In this document: one piece after another, positions 1 to 11,175 of the stretch
How positions within the stretch are numbered: position 1 is the first letter of the stretch
Layout of the letters: every line of letters starts with the position of its first letter
From: Paragorgia papillata
Lineage: Eukaryota > Cnidaria > Anthozoa > Scleralcyonacea > Coralliidae
NCBI GenBank assembly: GCA_035771165.1
Contig: JAWNZC010000223.1
Coordinates: forward strand, 248,001 to 312,000
Direction: 5' to 3'
Length of the DNA: 64,000 nucleotides
Translations under genes and position numbers: made by a program
Notes under the pieces: generated by a model
What the model was told of the DNA's origin: nothing
The model's database searches: none
Seen by the model: only the letters and a program-made list of their open reading frames with translations

Positions 1-716
1 AATATGTTTTCATTGTTTAGCCCATTGTGGCCAACGCCATTGAATTCTCAATATGTCAGGTCCTTTTGGCCTATGGCAATAAAATCATTCGGTATTAACA
101 GAGAAGCTTTAGCCAAATCCGCCTCCTTCTTATGAATTACGCGATAATGTTGTCCTAGTCCACTCACCTCAAAGAATAACAAGTTCTGTAGACATTGAGC
201 CTCTGGACAAATAACTTCGCTTGGAAGGCATTGTGGATTGGCCTGTAAAGGTTCGCGTCAATTTCCATCTCGCCCGCCGCCATTACAGACTACGCCATCT
301 TGGATGCACGATCCCTTACGAAAATTCCTATAGGAATTTTTATAGGAAATTGTAATAGTTCCTCTATGGGCATTTGTGAAAATTATAGGATCTTTTGGTA
401 TAACAAATTCAGCTGTTAAACAACATGGTTCAATCAAATAATTACAAATAAATGTTAATAGTCATTATTTAGTTTTTATTGCAGTAATGAAAATGGGTAC
501 ATGCAACTGCAAAAATACAATAGAACACTACAAATATAAATGGTTTGATTTTTTCTAAATAAATGTGATTGCCCAGGTTAATATAGTCTTGAGAAAGACT
601 GATGTTGGTTACTTCCATCAACATCAACCTTTTCAAGACTATACACACTAACCTAAAGAATCACATTTCACAAATACCTATCGACAATCTAAGGTTTAAA
701 CCACTCACTTTATCTA
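1..716. other. intergenic, no gene seen
   Basis: No coding region is supported. At about 306-347 there is a short palindromic stretch, CTTACGAAAA followed by TTCCTATAGGAA-type motifs. It resembles, in inverted orientation, the right-hand end of the CCTATAGG satellite at 11176-11514. Confidence 0.6.
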
Positions 717-718
717 TA

Positions 719-972
719 CAGTCGTTGGCATCTAAGCGTGTACACCGCCAGTCAAAACATGTTTTATGTCAACCTCAAAGTTAAATGTTTACCTTGGGAA
801 CGTATTAGGTTTCATTCGATACATTCAAACCAATACATTACGGTCACATGAATGCGCCCTTAGCCAATCATATCTCGCCAATCCCACGGTGTTGATTTCA
901 AAACGGTTAACTTTGGCTTAAATTTAGAACATGTTTTGACGGGTGGTGTACACGCTTAGGTGCCAATGACTG
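719..972. mobile_element. Tc1/mariner-type palindromic MITE
   Basis: The left end (CAGTCGTTGGCATCTAAGCG) recurs as a reverse complement at the right end, with about 60 bp of diverged terminal inverted repeat that includes GTGTACACC and AAAACATGTTTT. The ends are CAGT...ACTG and both sides are flanked by TA (717-718 and 973-974), as expected for a Tc1/mariner target site. There is no transposase, so this is a non-autonomous element. The short ORF covering 602-784 runs into the left arm and is not a gene. Confidence 0.8.
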
Positions 973-974
973 TA

Positions 975-2650
975 TAATTTACAATGACAGAAATAAGTTA
1001 TAAATAAAATGTATATAATTTACAAGGTCACTAATCATAAAGTTCTTAATATACAGTGTATGTATAAAAAATACTGGTACTAGAAATTTAATAATCTTCA
1101 CTTAGGTTTTTGCACTTTACAACACTTAATAACATTATTTATTTTTGTTGTCATGTGCTGGCGAATCATGCTTGATGGGCAACCATACTTTTTTGATGCA
1201 TAAGCTGTAGGAAAAAGCAAATGGAAATATATTTTAAAAGGTTGTGTAATTTCTATTACAGAATCATCCGCATAGAAATTACATGAATAGAACATTTATC
1301 AAGATAAAGTTTCTATTCGAAGTTGTATAAGTTGTATTAAAATAAGGCCAAACACCTGGGTTTCTGCCCCAACCTAGTTTTTTCCATTGAAATGCAGCCA
1401 GCAACTTTAGTTTTGTGGCTTCGCATAACTTGATTGTTTGTCCATAGAAAAATGTTTAGATTAAAAATAAGAAACCCAACCTACCCTACCTAAGTTTTTG
1501 CAACATGTAATAGGAAACCCAGGTATTTTTTTTCGCTTAAGGATAATCTGTTTCAAACATGAGTTAAGGTTTAGGACAAAAATATTCCCAAGATTGTTTT
1601 CTCTGTTTTGTATCACACTACACTGACTACAGACATTCTTGACAATAGGAAACACATAATGAAAGTTGCGAACTTGATTGGCACAAAATTAGTAAAATTC
1701 GTAAATAATATTCTTATATATTATACCAAAAATATTTACAGATAATTTACTTACCACAAATACTGTACTAATAATACAATATACCACAAATACTTTCTAA
1801 CAATCCAATCAGCAATGACACAAGGGAACATCAGTGTAATCATCTTGGAGATCAACAATCCTTTTCTTTCATTGAGAAGTTGGCTTTCGCATCATCACTC
1901 AATGTGTACCAGTCCAGTCCTGTAGAATGAGAAAATTAGTTCAACAATTTGTTAACTAATATTTAATTAAATCAAATATTTAAAGGTATACATTAACCAC
2001 TTTGCAACAAAACTCAAAATTTCAATTTATAAGCTAAAATTTTGATTTTGTTGTGATTTTTCTTTGTTTAAATAGTCAATCCATTTAACCCATTGATGCC
2101 TACAATAGGGTGTCTGAGGAATCATCTGCTGATAAACATAGTAAAACAATAAAGGGGACATTATTGGCTGACTCAGGCAGGAATGGGTAATAATCATTTG
2201 ACTCAATACCATTGCTACCTCCCCTTTAGAGAGTAAAATCATGTGGAGTGTAAATTAATATCAATACATGTATTAAACATATACAAAGTATATTTAGGAC
2301 TTAATCTTCCATCATATACTGTATCACAAATGGGCTCTCAGTAATGACCTACTAACTAGCTTCCCAGGGTCAAGAGTAAGATTCCCTCCCAAGGTCACAT
2401 TCCTCCAAAGTACAAGATTGCAGTTACCGAACAAACAATCTGGACAGAAAATTCTACTTTCCAAGCAGAATTCTTATAATTTTGAAGACAATTAGAATAT
2501 AGGGATGTTCAGTAAGGTATAAGGAATATGCAGTATCTGTATATCACTAAAATTATACCAAATGAATATTATTAGTATTATATCAGTTTGTCTTATTAAT
2601 CAAACTGTTCAACTTTCTAAAGTATCCAGATGTGTGATCTGTGTTTTTAG
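975..2650. other. intergenic, no gene seen
   Basis: AT-rich DNA with only short ORFs (under 75 codons) that show no recognisable motif on either strand. I see no repeat structure or RNA gene that I can support. Confidence 0.5.
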
Positions 2651-3224
2651 CTATCTGAATGTATTTCACCGATGCTGTCCCACATGCGGTTGTCACCGAC
2701 GATCGCATGTGTATAAGTAATTGATGAAATTCATTCAGATTGTTCCAAGCTACACTGATGAGCTGTTGTACAGCGAAACACCGTGTCTGTAGATTGAACT
2801 ATGTACGCTCCTTCACTTCGGTGTTGTTGAGCACTCTGTGAAGTTGCCGTGGGTACCTATTAGCGATAATCCAACGCTCACTACCCTTGTGGAAGTTTGA
2901 GCACTCTGGGCCCACGCGCACTTCACGCTATCTGAATGTATTTCACCGATGCTGTCCCACATGCGGTTGTCACCGACGATCGCATGTGTATAAGTAATTG
3001 ATGAAATTCATTCAGATTGTTCCAAGCTACACTGATGAGCTGTTGTACAGCGAAACACCGTGTCTGTAGATTGAACTATGTACGCTCCTTCACTTCGGTG
3101 TTGTTGAGCACTCTGTGAAGTTGCCGTGGGTACCTATTAGTGATAATGCAACGCTCACTACCCTTGTGGAAGTTTGAGCACTCTGGGCCCATGCGCACTT
3201 CACACTATCTGAATGTATTTCCAC
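2651..3224. repeat. 277-bp tandem duplication, two copies plus a 20-bp start
   Basis: Copy one is 2651-2927 and copy two 2928-3204. A third start (CTATCTGAATGTATTTC) runs from 3205 before the sequence diverges. The two copies differ at only a few bases, for example GCGATAATCC versus GTGATAATGC and CCCACGCG versus CCCATGCG. Such low divergence points to a recent duplication. A deleted derivative of the unit lies at 6040-6140. Confidence 0.92.
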
Positions 3225-3312
3225 ACTTGGCACAAATGCCCTCGGAATCGCTGAAGGTCGCCATGCATTGCGCACAGCGGTTTTCCTCCAAAAAAGAAAC
3301 AAAATGGCGGGG
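3205..3312 (-). pseudogene. zinc-ribbon exon-like fragment
   Basis: Read on the minus strand, this short open stretch encodes RCAQCMATFSDSEGICAKCG followed by a few residues and a TAG. The two CxxC knuckles 15 residues apart form a zinc-ribbon module like those at 54264 (HECT gene) and 60916 (integrase-core gene), although the sequence between the knuckles differs. No ATG opens the frame, so it is either an internal exon or a broken copy. The stop lies within the repeat boundary at 3205, so the tandem duplication may have cut a longer exon. Confidence 0.4.
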
Positions 3313-3330
3313 GACTTGCAACTGAGTTAC

Positions 3331-5448
3331 TGGTCGTAGTTCGATTGTGCAGTAAAGAAGTATGATAGTTGTACGGCACTACTTCGTGATCGCTCAGAAA
3401 CTGTTCAGCTTTCTCGGGTTGTAATTTTTTTACAAAATAGTTTCTGACTAGAAGGCTGTATGGTGTATTTATAACAAATGTTCGAAGCTGAAATGTCAGA
3501 TGACTCAGATCTGGTTCTGTACTCTAGTTAAATATACTTGTCAGTAGAAAAATACTGTGGATTTTCGGTATTGTGCCATGCAAATTATTTTGCTTTCACA
3601 ATAACAATCTGCTTTAAGTTGATTTATTCTTAATATTGACTGGTGAAGGATTTGTTTGACAGAGATTATCAGCAGTCCTGACAATGAGTGACACACTTCT
3701 TAATTCAAAATAGAGAGTCATCAGTCATTGTGCGTCAAGAATATGGTACAGCATATACCTAGGCAAATATCAATGTAAAACATTTTTGTACTGCCTGTAC
3801 AGTATACTGTAGTTGAAGTATTCTAAATATATTTCTTGGCACCCCCCTGAAAACATCAAAATTGTAGAAGAAAACAATTAAAACTTAGCTTCACTGCCTT
3901 TTAAATTCAAGAATGGTGTATCATGGTAATAGCTGCAAATCATTATTATTCTACCCTACTCTTTCCCTAAACTCAGCCATCCTCTCATCAAACCAATCAA
4001 CCCCTCTCCCAAAACCTACCCAGTCCCCCTCCCCCCACCCCCACCCCACCCCCACCACACACTCCTGCAAACTCTGCTTAAATTTTCAGTTTAATATATA
4101 AAACAAGACAGAGAAGAATTAGTATTTTGCATCTGATCACAGCATAGGTTTAAAAGCTGCTGTACTACAAAATCAAGACAATAAATGTATACACATTACA
4201 CATATATTCAGGACTCTATAAATCAGATAGTCCTCAGTAACTGTAAGTAGATACAAGACCAGCCAGGTGGGTGACACTGAAAGAGATAAGGTCCCTTCAT
4301 CTGGAACACAACTGTTCGACACTATAAACAGAAAAGGATAATATGCGATGTTTATAGATGTGCATATTCAACAAATAAACACAGCTCTTTGATACAATTT
4401 ATATTATCATAAGAGTAGACAATTGCATAATATAAATAGCTCTGTGTCAGTCTGTGTCAAAGACAAAGATTCATGTAAGAACTCAGTTGTAATTGAAATA
4501 GCTATAATATATATAGAACAATTATTATGGGACAATGAACTCGGGTGGAGAATAACCAACCAACAGCTCCCAACTTGACCTGTAGCTAGTAAACCGAAGG
4601 TTGTGGGTTTGAATCCCAGCTGGGCCAAGTTGATTTTTCTCTACTTGTCCAGTATATGGTTCATCACTCAGTACAATATACAGTACAATGATAGCCTAAC
4701 TCACATTACTAAGCCTTTGAGTGATTTAATAAAAGAAGCATGGTACGGGTTGTACATCAACAAATAAACAGCTCTGATACACTTTGAGTATGAGCTAGCT
4801 CTGTAACAGCTGCACAGCTAAAACAAGCATAATAAAGACATGTTCTGCCATTTATATCATCGGCTAATATTATATGTAAATATAGCTCTGTGGCACAGTA
4901 TAAATAAAGCAATAATACATGTACGCAAGCTGTACTTGTGCACCAGCAAAGAAACAAAAACATATATATAAAAATATATATGTGACACTAAATTGAGATA
5001 CTGTAAATGTAACCATACAGTAATGTAAACACATAGATAATACATATTTAAGCGACATAATTTATAAGCATAAGCTATGATTGAACAAACTGTGCTATAA
5101 CTTAGGGCTAACATGAGGCATGGCATAATTGCAGGCACACTATAGTTTACTGTACTTTACATATGTACATAAACATAACAAAACACAGCTCTGGCATCGT
5201 TTTACTGCACATGGATGGACCAATTTATACATGGGCTATCATTTGCATCTCTGTACGCTTCGAAATAACTAAATAAGTCCAACAAATCTATCTAACACGT
5301 TTCTTCATGTAAACAATTCATTGGCAATTGTACAGCAAATACATATATTCTCTGCAGAAGCTCGCAATCTGCGTGCGATATCTCACAAATTTTAATACAA
5401 TTCACTTCTTACCTGGTTATTTACTCCTTTCAATGGTCTTGACACAAC
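3331..5448. other. intergenic, no gene seen
   Basis: No supported gene. A C-rich pyrimidine tract lies at about 4017-4071 (G-rich on the minus strand). The ORFs at 4757-5138 are built from tyrosine- and cysteine-rich low-complexity translation and carry no motif. The tRNA-like stretch at 4577-4626 is listed separately. Confidence 0.5.
4577..4626 (+). repeat. tRNA-like / SINE head fragment
   Basis: The segment contains GGTTGTGGGTTTGAATCCCA, a good match to a Pol III B box with a T-arm-like stem and loop, followed by a short acceptor-like end (GCTGGGCCAA). The 5' half does not fold into a convincing D arm or pair with the 3' end. A tRNA-derived SINE remnant is more likely than a working tRNA gene. 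Confidence 0.35.
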
Positions 5449-5889
5449 TTGAATATCTTTAGTTTTCTTGTTTCTTCTATATTTTGTAACGATATGCAAT
5501 TTCCAGACGGTTTTACATCATATATCCCACCAACAAAACGAAGCACTTGTATCACAAAGACATGCCTCAGCCGCGCGCGACGTCTCAAGAATATCGCTCC
5601 AAACAAATTAATAAGACCCAAAGTCGAAAAACAAAAAAGAAACGAGCTTAAGTTAACACTTTGGCTTTCCGACAAGCACAAAATAAATACCAGATCGGTT
5701 AAGACTAAAAAGTTATTTGAAGCTTTAAATTGTTATATTTTAGCGTCCGGGCTCGAATTTCCAAATTTGCAAAAAGTGCTCACAAAGAATGAAGGCATGA
5801 TCGCGCGAGAACAAATATCACCATGGCAATCTTGGTACCACTGTGATCCTCTTGTATTCCCCTACCACCCCCTCAAATATCGTATTTAA
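5449..5889 (+). CDS. hypothetical protein, 146 aa
   Basis: This is an uninterrupted ORF of 146 codons, long for this AT-rich region. The product is basic in the middle (the stretch after SRARRLKNIAPNKLIRPK is Lys/Arg-rich) and has an Asn/Leu-rich second half. I recognise no domain, signal peptide or membrane segment. No splice or promoter evidence supports it, and it could be the first exon of an unseen gene or a chance ORF. The repeat derivative at 6040 lies just downstream. Confidence 0.3.
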   Translation: MNIFSFLVSSIFCNDMQFPDGFTSYIPPTKRSTCITKTCLSRARRLKNIAPNKLIRPKVEKQKRNELKLTLWLSDKHKINTRSVKTKKLFEALNCYILASGLEFPNLQKVLTKNEGMIAREQISPWQSWYHCDPLVFPYHPLKYRI

Positions 5890-6039
5890 CATAGAAACCC
5901 AAGCGCTACAGAGCTATAAAAGGACGGCGCATATTTTTCAGAATTTAATTCGTCACCAGTCTCCCAAATATGCTGACAATTGCAAAAAAAAAAAATGCGA
6001 CACTTTCCTCTGGCGATTTTGATACATTTTGTGCTAAGC

Positions 6040-6161
6040 GTGTTCACCGATGCTGTCCCACATGCGGTTGTCATTCAGATTGTTCCAAGCTACACTGATG
6101 AGCTGTTGTAAGCGAAACACCGCGTCTGTAGATTGAACTATATATATATATATATATATAG
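6040..6161. repeat. deleted copy of the 277-bp repeat plus (TA)n
   Basis: CACCGATGCTGTCCCACATG through ATTGAACTATATA matches the unit at 2670-2800. An internal segment of about 38 bp is missing (GCGGTTGTCA is joined directly to TTCAGATTG). A (TA)n microsatellite follows at 6139-6160. Confidence 0.75.
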
Positions 6162-6269
6162 CAGAAACTTACTAGTGTACTATTGCAAATGGTGTCCACT
6201 CTCGTCAACTATTCACTCGGAAATTTTGAGCTCATAATTTAATTGTTAAATATATATATAGTAGGCCTT

Positions 6270-6926
6270 TTCATTCTAAACGACCTAGGGAAAAAGTTTG
6301 GCAACCAAAATATTGGCCTATATAGAGACGACGGATTGCCAGTACTAAAAAATAAGACCGCACGATTGGCAGACAAAACAAGAAAAGATCTTCACAAAAG
6401 TTTCGAACAGTTTGGCTTAAAAATCACGGCAGAAGCAAATTTAATTTCAGTAAACTTTTTAGACGTTACTTTCGACCTAAGCAATGGAAAATACAAACAT
6501 TTTCGAAAGCCCAATGACGATCCATTATACATAAACAAGCAATCAAACCACCCACCAAGCATTTTAAGACACCTACCTACATCAATCAACAACCGCATTT
6601 CTCTCCTCTCGTCTGACGAGCGGACATTCCATGAATCCGCACCAATTTACCAAAATGCATTAAGGCGCAGCAATTTCAACCATGAGCTAAACTACACACA
6701 AGAAGCACCACAGCAAACACGCAGAAATAGACACCGCAATATCATCTGGTTTAACCCTCCATTTAACAAAAATGTCAAAACAAATATAGGACGCAACTTT
6801 CTTAGCTTTATTGACAAGCACTTTCCACCAGGACACAAGCTTCACAAACTTTTTAACAGAAACACAGTCAAGATTAGCTATAGTTGCATGAACAACGTCA
6901 AGTCTATTATCACGAAACATAATTGA
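6270..6926 (+). pseudogene. Penelope-like element reverse transcriptase, 5' truncated
   Basis: The protein contains GLYRDDGL (the YxDD catalytic motif of reverse transcriptases), then SVNFLDVTFDL, RKPNDDPLYI, SNHPP, IIWFNPPF, HKLFNRNTVKISYSCM and a terminal HN. This is the order of the palm-to-thumb and C-terminal region of Penelope-like reverse transcriptases. The finger and early palm motifs are absent, so the copy is truncated near 6270; the codons before that are probably flanking sequence. The GIY-YIG endonuclease part follows directly downstream. A dead retroelement copy. Confidence 0.8.
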
Positions 6927-7372
6927 CGCACAATCAGGAAAAGCAAGCCACGAAACATAGTTACAAGCAGTTGCAATTGCAGGATTAAGGGACAATTGCC
7001 CCCTACGTGGGCAATGCATGACAAACAACATAGTATACAAGGCATCTATTTCCAAGCAACACGAACATCACTAAGCAATACATTGGCATGACAGCAAGTA
7101 CATTTAAAGAGTGATATCGTAACCATACTAAATCTTTCAAGAATAAAAAGTATTCAAATGAGACGGAACTTTCGAAATACATTTGGAATCTAAAAGAAAA
7201 AAAACAAAGTTTCGACATAACCTGGTCTATACTAAAACACTCAATTTCTTACACGGGAGGATAAAAAAGATGCAATTTATGTTTGGACGAAAAACTTTTC
7301 ATCATGAAGGCAGACAAACAACTTTTACTAAACAAAAGATCAGAAATAGTTTCGACCTGTGTCGGCACTAAA
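6927..7372 (+). pseudogene. Penelope-like GIY-YIG endonuclease remnant
   Basis: In shifting frames one reads NNIVYKA, then QYIGMTASTFKE, a TGA stop, YRNHTKSFKNKKYSNETEL, SKYIWNLKEKKQSF and ITWSIL, followed by CNLCLDEK and STCRH. Y-I-G, R-x-x-NH, and the Cys/His tail are the hallmarks of the GIY-YIG nuclease fused to Penelope-like reverse transcriptases. The TGA sits where the family has an Arg (CGA to TGA). There are at least two frameshifts and one nonsense change, so it is inactive. Confidence 0.75.
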
Positions 7373-7689
7373 ACAGATTTCGGATCAACAACCTAAACAA
7401 TCAAAGGAATGCGCGCAACGTTTCGACGCCCACACCCACGCTCCAAAGGAAAGCGCCGGACGTTTCGACGCCCACACCCACGCCCCAACCAACGCATTTA
7501 AGCAGCCCACTAACCGATATTTTTCAGTCGCCTGATGATCCCGTTTAGAGTGAAACCTCTGGTGGCGAAGACTTTAAGGTAAACTATACTTCGATTAGAC
7601 ATTTTATTACTATTTAGTTTCGTGCCACAAATATTGTGTGGTACTCTTCGGATAAAATGGTTAGTTAAACCTGTTGAGTCTTTGAACTT

Positions 7690-7731
<42 letters not shown>

Positions 7732-7967
7732 ACATACAGTTAGACCAATATATGACCTGTAATTAGTACTTTGAGATATCAACATAGGAATAGATCATTA
7801 TGTCATTACTCAATAAATAAACTACTAGTATATGAATTAAGGTTATTTAAGGATTTTACTTACCAATATAAACAGCAAGTTGAATTAAATGGTTGAACAC
7901 AACTGAACAAGGTAACTCTACCCTATGCACTAGAAAACAAGAGAAAATAATATATGAAATGAATAAG
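7373..7967. other. Penelope 3' tail and low-complexity DNA
   Basis: A 20-bp-class motif, GTTTCGACGCCCACACCCAC, is present twice (about 7429 and 7470). CCTGATGATCCCG...GAAACC at about 7532-7558 resembles the conserved 3' end of Penelope-like elements and weakly a hammerhead core. A (TA)n run covers about 7693-7729. No gene. Confidence 0.5.
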
Positions 7968-8400
<433 letters not shown>

Positions 8401-8649
8401 TTCCATAGCTTGAATAAGCTCCATAGCTTCTATGGAAACGTTTCCATAGCTTGAATCTCAAAAGCCAAAACACCATCACAAATTAATTTCAAACGTGGCG
8501 CGCTGAGATGATAATCGAAAATGAAATGACGCTATCCCAAGTATCAATGCGCGCTCGCTATCTGCGCGGTTTCGTGGCTGCATGTGCCTGGGTACGACAC
8601 TGGCTGGACGGAGCCTCTCCACCAGATTGCTGCACTGGTGACTGCGCTG
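8401..8649. other. intergenic spacer
   Basis: TTCCATAGCTTGAAT occurs twice next to the tetranucleotide satellite, with a shortened copy between. Nothing else is recognised before the LTR at 8650. Confidence 0.5.
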
Positions 8650-8991
8650 TGTTACGTGACCGCTATACGCAACAAAAAGTGTAACCTCAGCTGTTTGGTA
8701 TTTACAATTATTTATTTAATTAATAAGAAACTTTGATACATATAGCTCACTCTCATACATATGCATGCCTGATATATGTTCGATGGCTGCTTATATAGTT
8801 TCTAGAGTATATAATTATAGTAACATACTTCATTCTATATATAATATATTTACGTAATTACTAAATGACATCATAGCTGACTCATGCCAAGTCATAAGTA
8901 TTACTAATTGGTTACAAGTACTTATTAAGTAGTTCAGTGATCAAATAACGTCTAGTTAATTAACTGTCTTAGGATAGGCATATCCGTAACA
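8650..8991 (-). repeat. LTR (3' LTR of the minus-strand element)
   Basis: It is 342 bp with TG...CA ends. It matches 10387-10896 closely apart from a block of about 168 bp present only in the other copy, after AATAAGAAACTT. Confidence 0.9.
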
Positions 8992-9062
8992 CCCTCCCTC
9001 TTAAAGAAAAAAAGAAGTTTGATAGAACTTTCTTTTTTAGAATATAAAATGTTTAACCATGT

Positions 9063-9422
9063 CTATGGCCTAGAAAGACAGTCCGCAATCAAATTGTCTT
9101 TTCCTTTAATATGTCTGATTTCCAAATTATATTCTTGTAAAACTAGACTCCATCGCAATAGGCGTTGATTCTTGTTCTTCAGCTTGTGGAGGAATATCAA
9201 AGGATTATGATCACTGAATACAACGATCGGCAGACTTGAGGAAGAGACATAAACTTCGAAATGCTGTAAAGCGAAAACCAGAGCTAAACATTCCTTTTCG
9301 ATTGTCGAATAGTTTCTCTGGTGTTTGTTGAACTTTCTGGAAAAATAGCACACCGAATGGTCAATCCCGTCTTCATCTTCTTGGAGCAAAACAGCACCAG
9401 CAGCTACATCACTTGCATCCAC
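9063..9422 (-). pseudogene. Gypsy RNase H fragment
   Basis: DASDVAAGAVLLQ at the start, CYFSRKFNKHQRNYSTIEKE, LALVFALQHFEVYV, VFSDHNPL and LIADCLSRP are the conserved blocks of the Ty3/Gypsy RNase H, which degrades the RNA strand during reverse transcription. The first Asp, the Glu in IEKE and the Asp in FSDH are present. It is joined to gag by a large deletion just upstream and ends close to the polypurine tract, so the integrase is missing too. It cannot work alone but could be mobilised in trans. Confidence 0.85.
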
Positions 9423-9429
9423 AGCTAAC

Positions 9430-10209
9430 TTAAATGGATGGTTGAAATCTGGAGCTGACAGAACGGGATTTCTGACGATATGCCTCAGGGACCAACTCGT
9501 ACCCCTTAAGAATCAATTCCTTAACGGTATCGTATTCCGAAGCTATATCTAACGAAAGCTGTGCGTAAATATCACGAGCTTTTCCAACTAAAACACTTTG
9601 CAATAACATGGTCCAATTTTCTTTGGGCCACTTAAGATTTTCGGCTATTTTTTCAAAATTTAAAATATAGTTATCGACATCCCGTTCCTGGAAAGGTGGA
9701 ACCATTCTAATGTGTTTAGTAACATCAAAACTCGAATCTAGTTTGGTTCCAGTATGAACAGATCCCAATTTTCCTTGCAACTCTATTTTTCTCATTTCCA
9801 ACTCAAATTTCTGCTTTTCTAATCTCTCTTCTCTTTCTCTTTCCATTTCTTTATCTTCTCTTTCCCTTTCTCTATCTTTATCTTCTCTTTCCCTTTCTCT
9901 ATCTCTCTCCATTTCTAATTTCTTGAATTCTAATTTCATTCTTTCTGCTTCCATTGCAAATTTCATTCTTTCTATTTCTATTTCTGGATTTGCATCGGGA
10001 TTCTTATACAAATTTAAAACACTTTCCTCAAAGTGTTCTGATTTAACTAAGTGTTCCATAATTGTCTTTTGCATGTCCTTCTTTACCATAGAACTTTTTA
10101 CCTCTATACTTAAATGATTACCTAATGAGATCAGGTCATCCTTCCTCAATTTATTAAAAACCTCTTGATCGGGCTCTAACATAAACTGCTCAGGTTTAAA
10201 TTCTGACAT
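9430..10209 (-). CDS. Gypsy-type Gag, joined to the pol deletion
   Basis: The 259-codon ORF starts MSEFKPEQ. An N-terminal helical part is followed by a strongly charged Arg/Glu/Asp coiled-coil-like stretch (about residues 85-150, EREREDKDREREREDKE). A capsid-like region follows, with VPPFQERDVDNYILNFEKI, LKWPKENW, LLQSVLVGKARDIYAQLS and YELVPEAYRQK. These blocks are typical of metazoan Gypsy Gag proteins, which form the retroelement particle. After YRQKSR the frame enters sequence that in another frame belongs to the start of RNase H, so the deletion junction lies at about 9475. No zinc knuckle remains. Confidence 0.8.
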   Translation of the reverse strand: MSEFKPEQFMLEPDQEVFNKLRKDDLISLGNHLSIEVKSSMVKKDMQKTIMEHLVKSEHFEESVLNLYKNPDANPEIEIERMKFAMEAERMKLEFKKLEMERDREREREDKDREREREDKEMEREREERLEKQKFELEMRKIELQGKLGSVHTGTKLDSSFDVTKHIRMVPPFQERDVDNYILNFEKIAENLKWPKENWTMLLQSVLVGKARDIYAQLSLDIASEYDTVKELILKGYELVPEAYRQKSRSVSSRFQPSI

Positions 10210-10304
10210 TTTATCAAATAGCTGAGCTCACACAAATTCGAAATTTACCTCCGAATAAAAAAAAATCAAAAGTTACCGAACTTTGATTTGAATGAAATTC
10301 CCCG

Positions 10305-10373
10305 GACACTAACGTACACTTTCCCGAGACACTAACGTACACTTTCCCGAGACACTAACGTATACGTTCCCGC
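10305..10373. repeat. 23-bp triplicate in the LTR element leader
   Basis: GACACTAACGTACACTTTCCC occurs at 10305, 10328 and 10351 with a period of 23 bp; the third copy has diverged (GTATACGTTCCC). It sits between gag and the primer-binding-site region of the minus-strand element. Confidence 0.85.
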
Positions 10374-10386
10374 CTGAGCCCCCAAT

Positions 10387-10896
10387 TGTTACGTGACCGC
10401 TATACGCAACAAAAAGTGTAACCTCAGCTGTTTGGTATTTACAATTATTTATTTAATTAATAAGAAACTTAGAACAGATATTGAAAATGTCTATAAAGAT
10501 TAAAATTAATCTGTCGTCTGCACACAACGAAACAGTCAATAGGAGATTCTGACACAGATTAACAATCCGTATGGACTTGAAAAGGGAGGAATAATAAAAC
10601 CAACGGCAGGAACTCCAGGACTGACTTCGTAACCACTTTGATACATATAGCTCACTCTCATACATATGCATGCCTGATATATGTTCGATGGCTGCTTACA
10701 TAGTTTCTAGAGTATATAATTATAGTAACATACTTCATTCTATATATAATATATTTACGTAATTACTAAATGACATCATAGCTGACTCATGCCAAGTCAT
10801 AAGTATTACTAATTGGTTACAAGTACTTATTAAGTAGTTCAGTGATCAAATAACGTCTAGTTAATTAACTGTCTTAGGATAGGCATATCCGTAACA
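10387..10896 (-). repeat. LTR (5' LTR of the minus-strand element)
   Basis: A 510-bp copy of the LTR. About 168 bp (10472-10639, TAGAACAGATATTG to CTTCGTAACC) has no counterpart in the other LTR. This means a later insertion here or a deletion in the other copy. Confidence 0.88.
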
Positions 10897-11175
10897 GCTG
10901 TTTAGCCAGAAGTTTTATTACCTGTAGCCTTTCTTTCTGAATTCTGATATGCTATTCTGTTTCAAAATTACACTCGCATATTAATTCGGAATTATGGCAA
11001 TGGTCTGATACTGCGGAATGCGGTTGAAGAACCGAACTAATGGCAATTTTTATCTTGATATGGAATTTCAGGTGTGTCTCAACTGCTTTTTGTATGGAAA
11101 TAACATTATTTTAGACCAACGACCAAAATGTTTGCTAATAATATTTATTTTGTAATTTGGCCAAGACAAATTTTA

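Larger units (their letters stand above)
8650..10896 (-). mobile_element. internally deleted Gypsy-type LTR retrotransposon
   Basis: Two direct LTRs (8650-8991 and 10387-10896) begin with TGTTACGTGACC and end with GGCATATCCGTAACA. They bound a minus-strand gag and RNase H with no protease, polymerase or integrase left. GCTG flanks both ends as a 4-bp target duplication. On the minus strand TTGGGGGCTCAGGCGGGA follows the 5' LTR as a primer-binding-site-like sequence, and AAGAGGGAGGGTG precedes the 3' LTR as a polypurine tract. The element kept its cis signals after losing most of pol. Confidence 0.9.

Noticed and set aside
4577..4626. Functional tRNA gene
   Set aside because: Only the T-arm side is convincing; acceptor pairing and D arm cannot be drawn.
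5449..5889. Assignment of the 146-aa ORF to a known family
   Set aside because: No motif recognised; kept only as hypothetical.
7532..7558. Active hammerhead ribozyme
   Set aside because: CTGATGA and GAAAC are present but stem II pairs poorly and I could not find a good cleavage-site stem; kept only as a remark.
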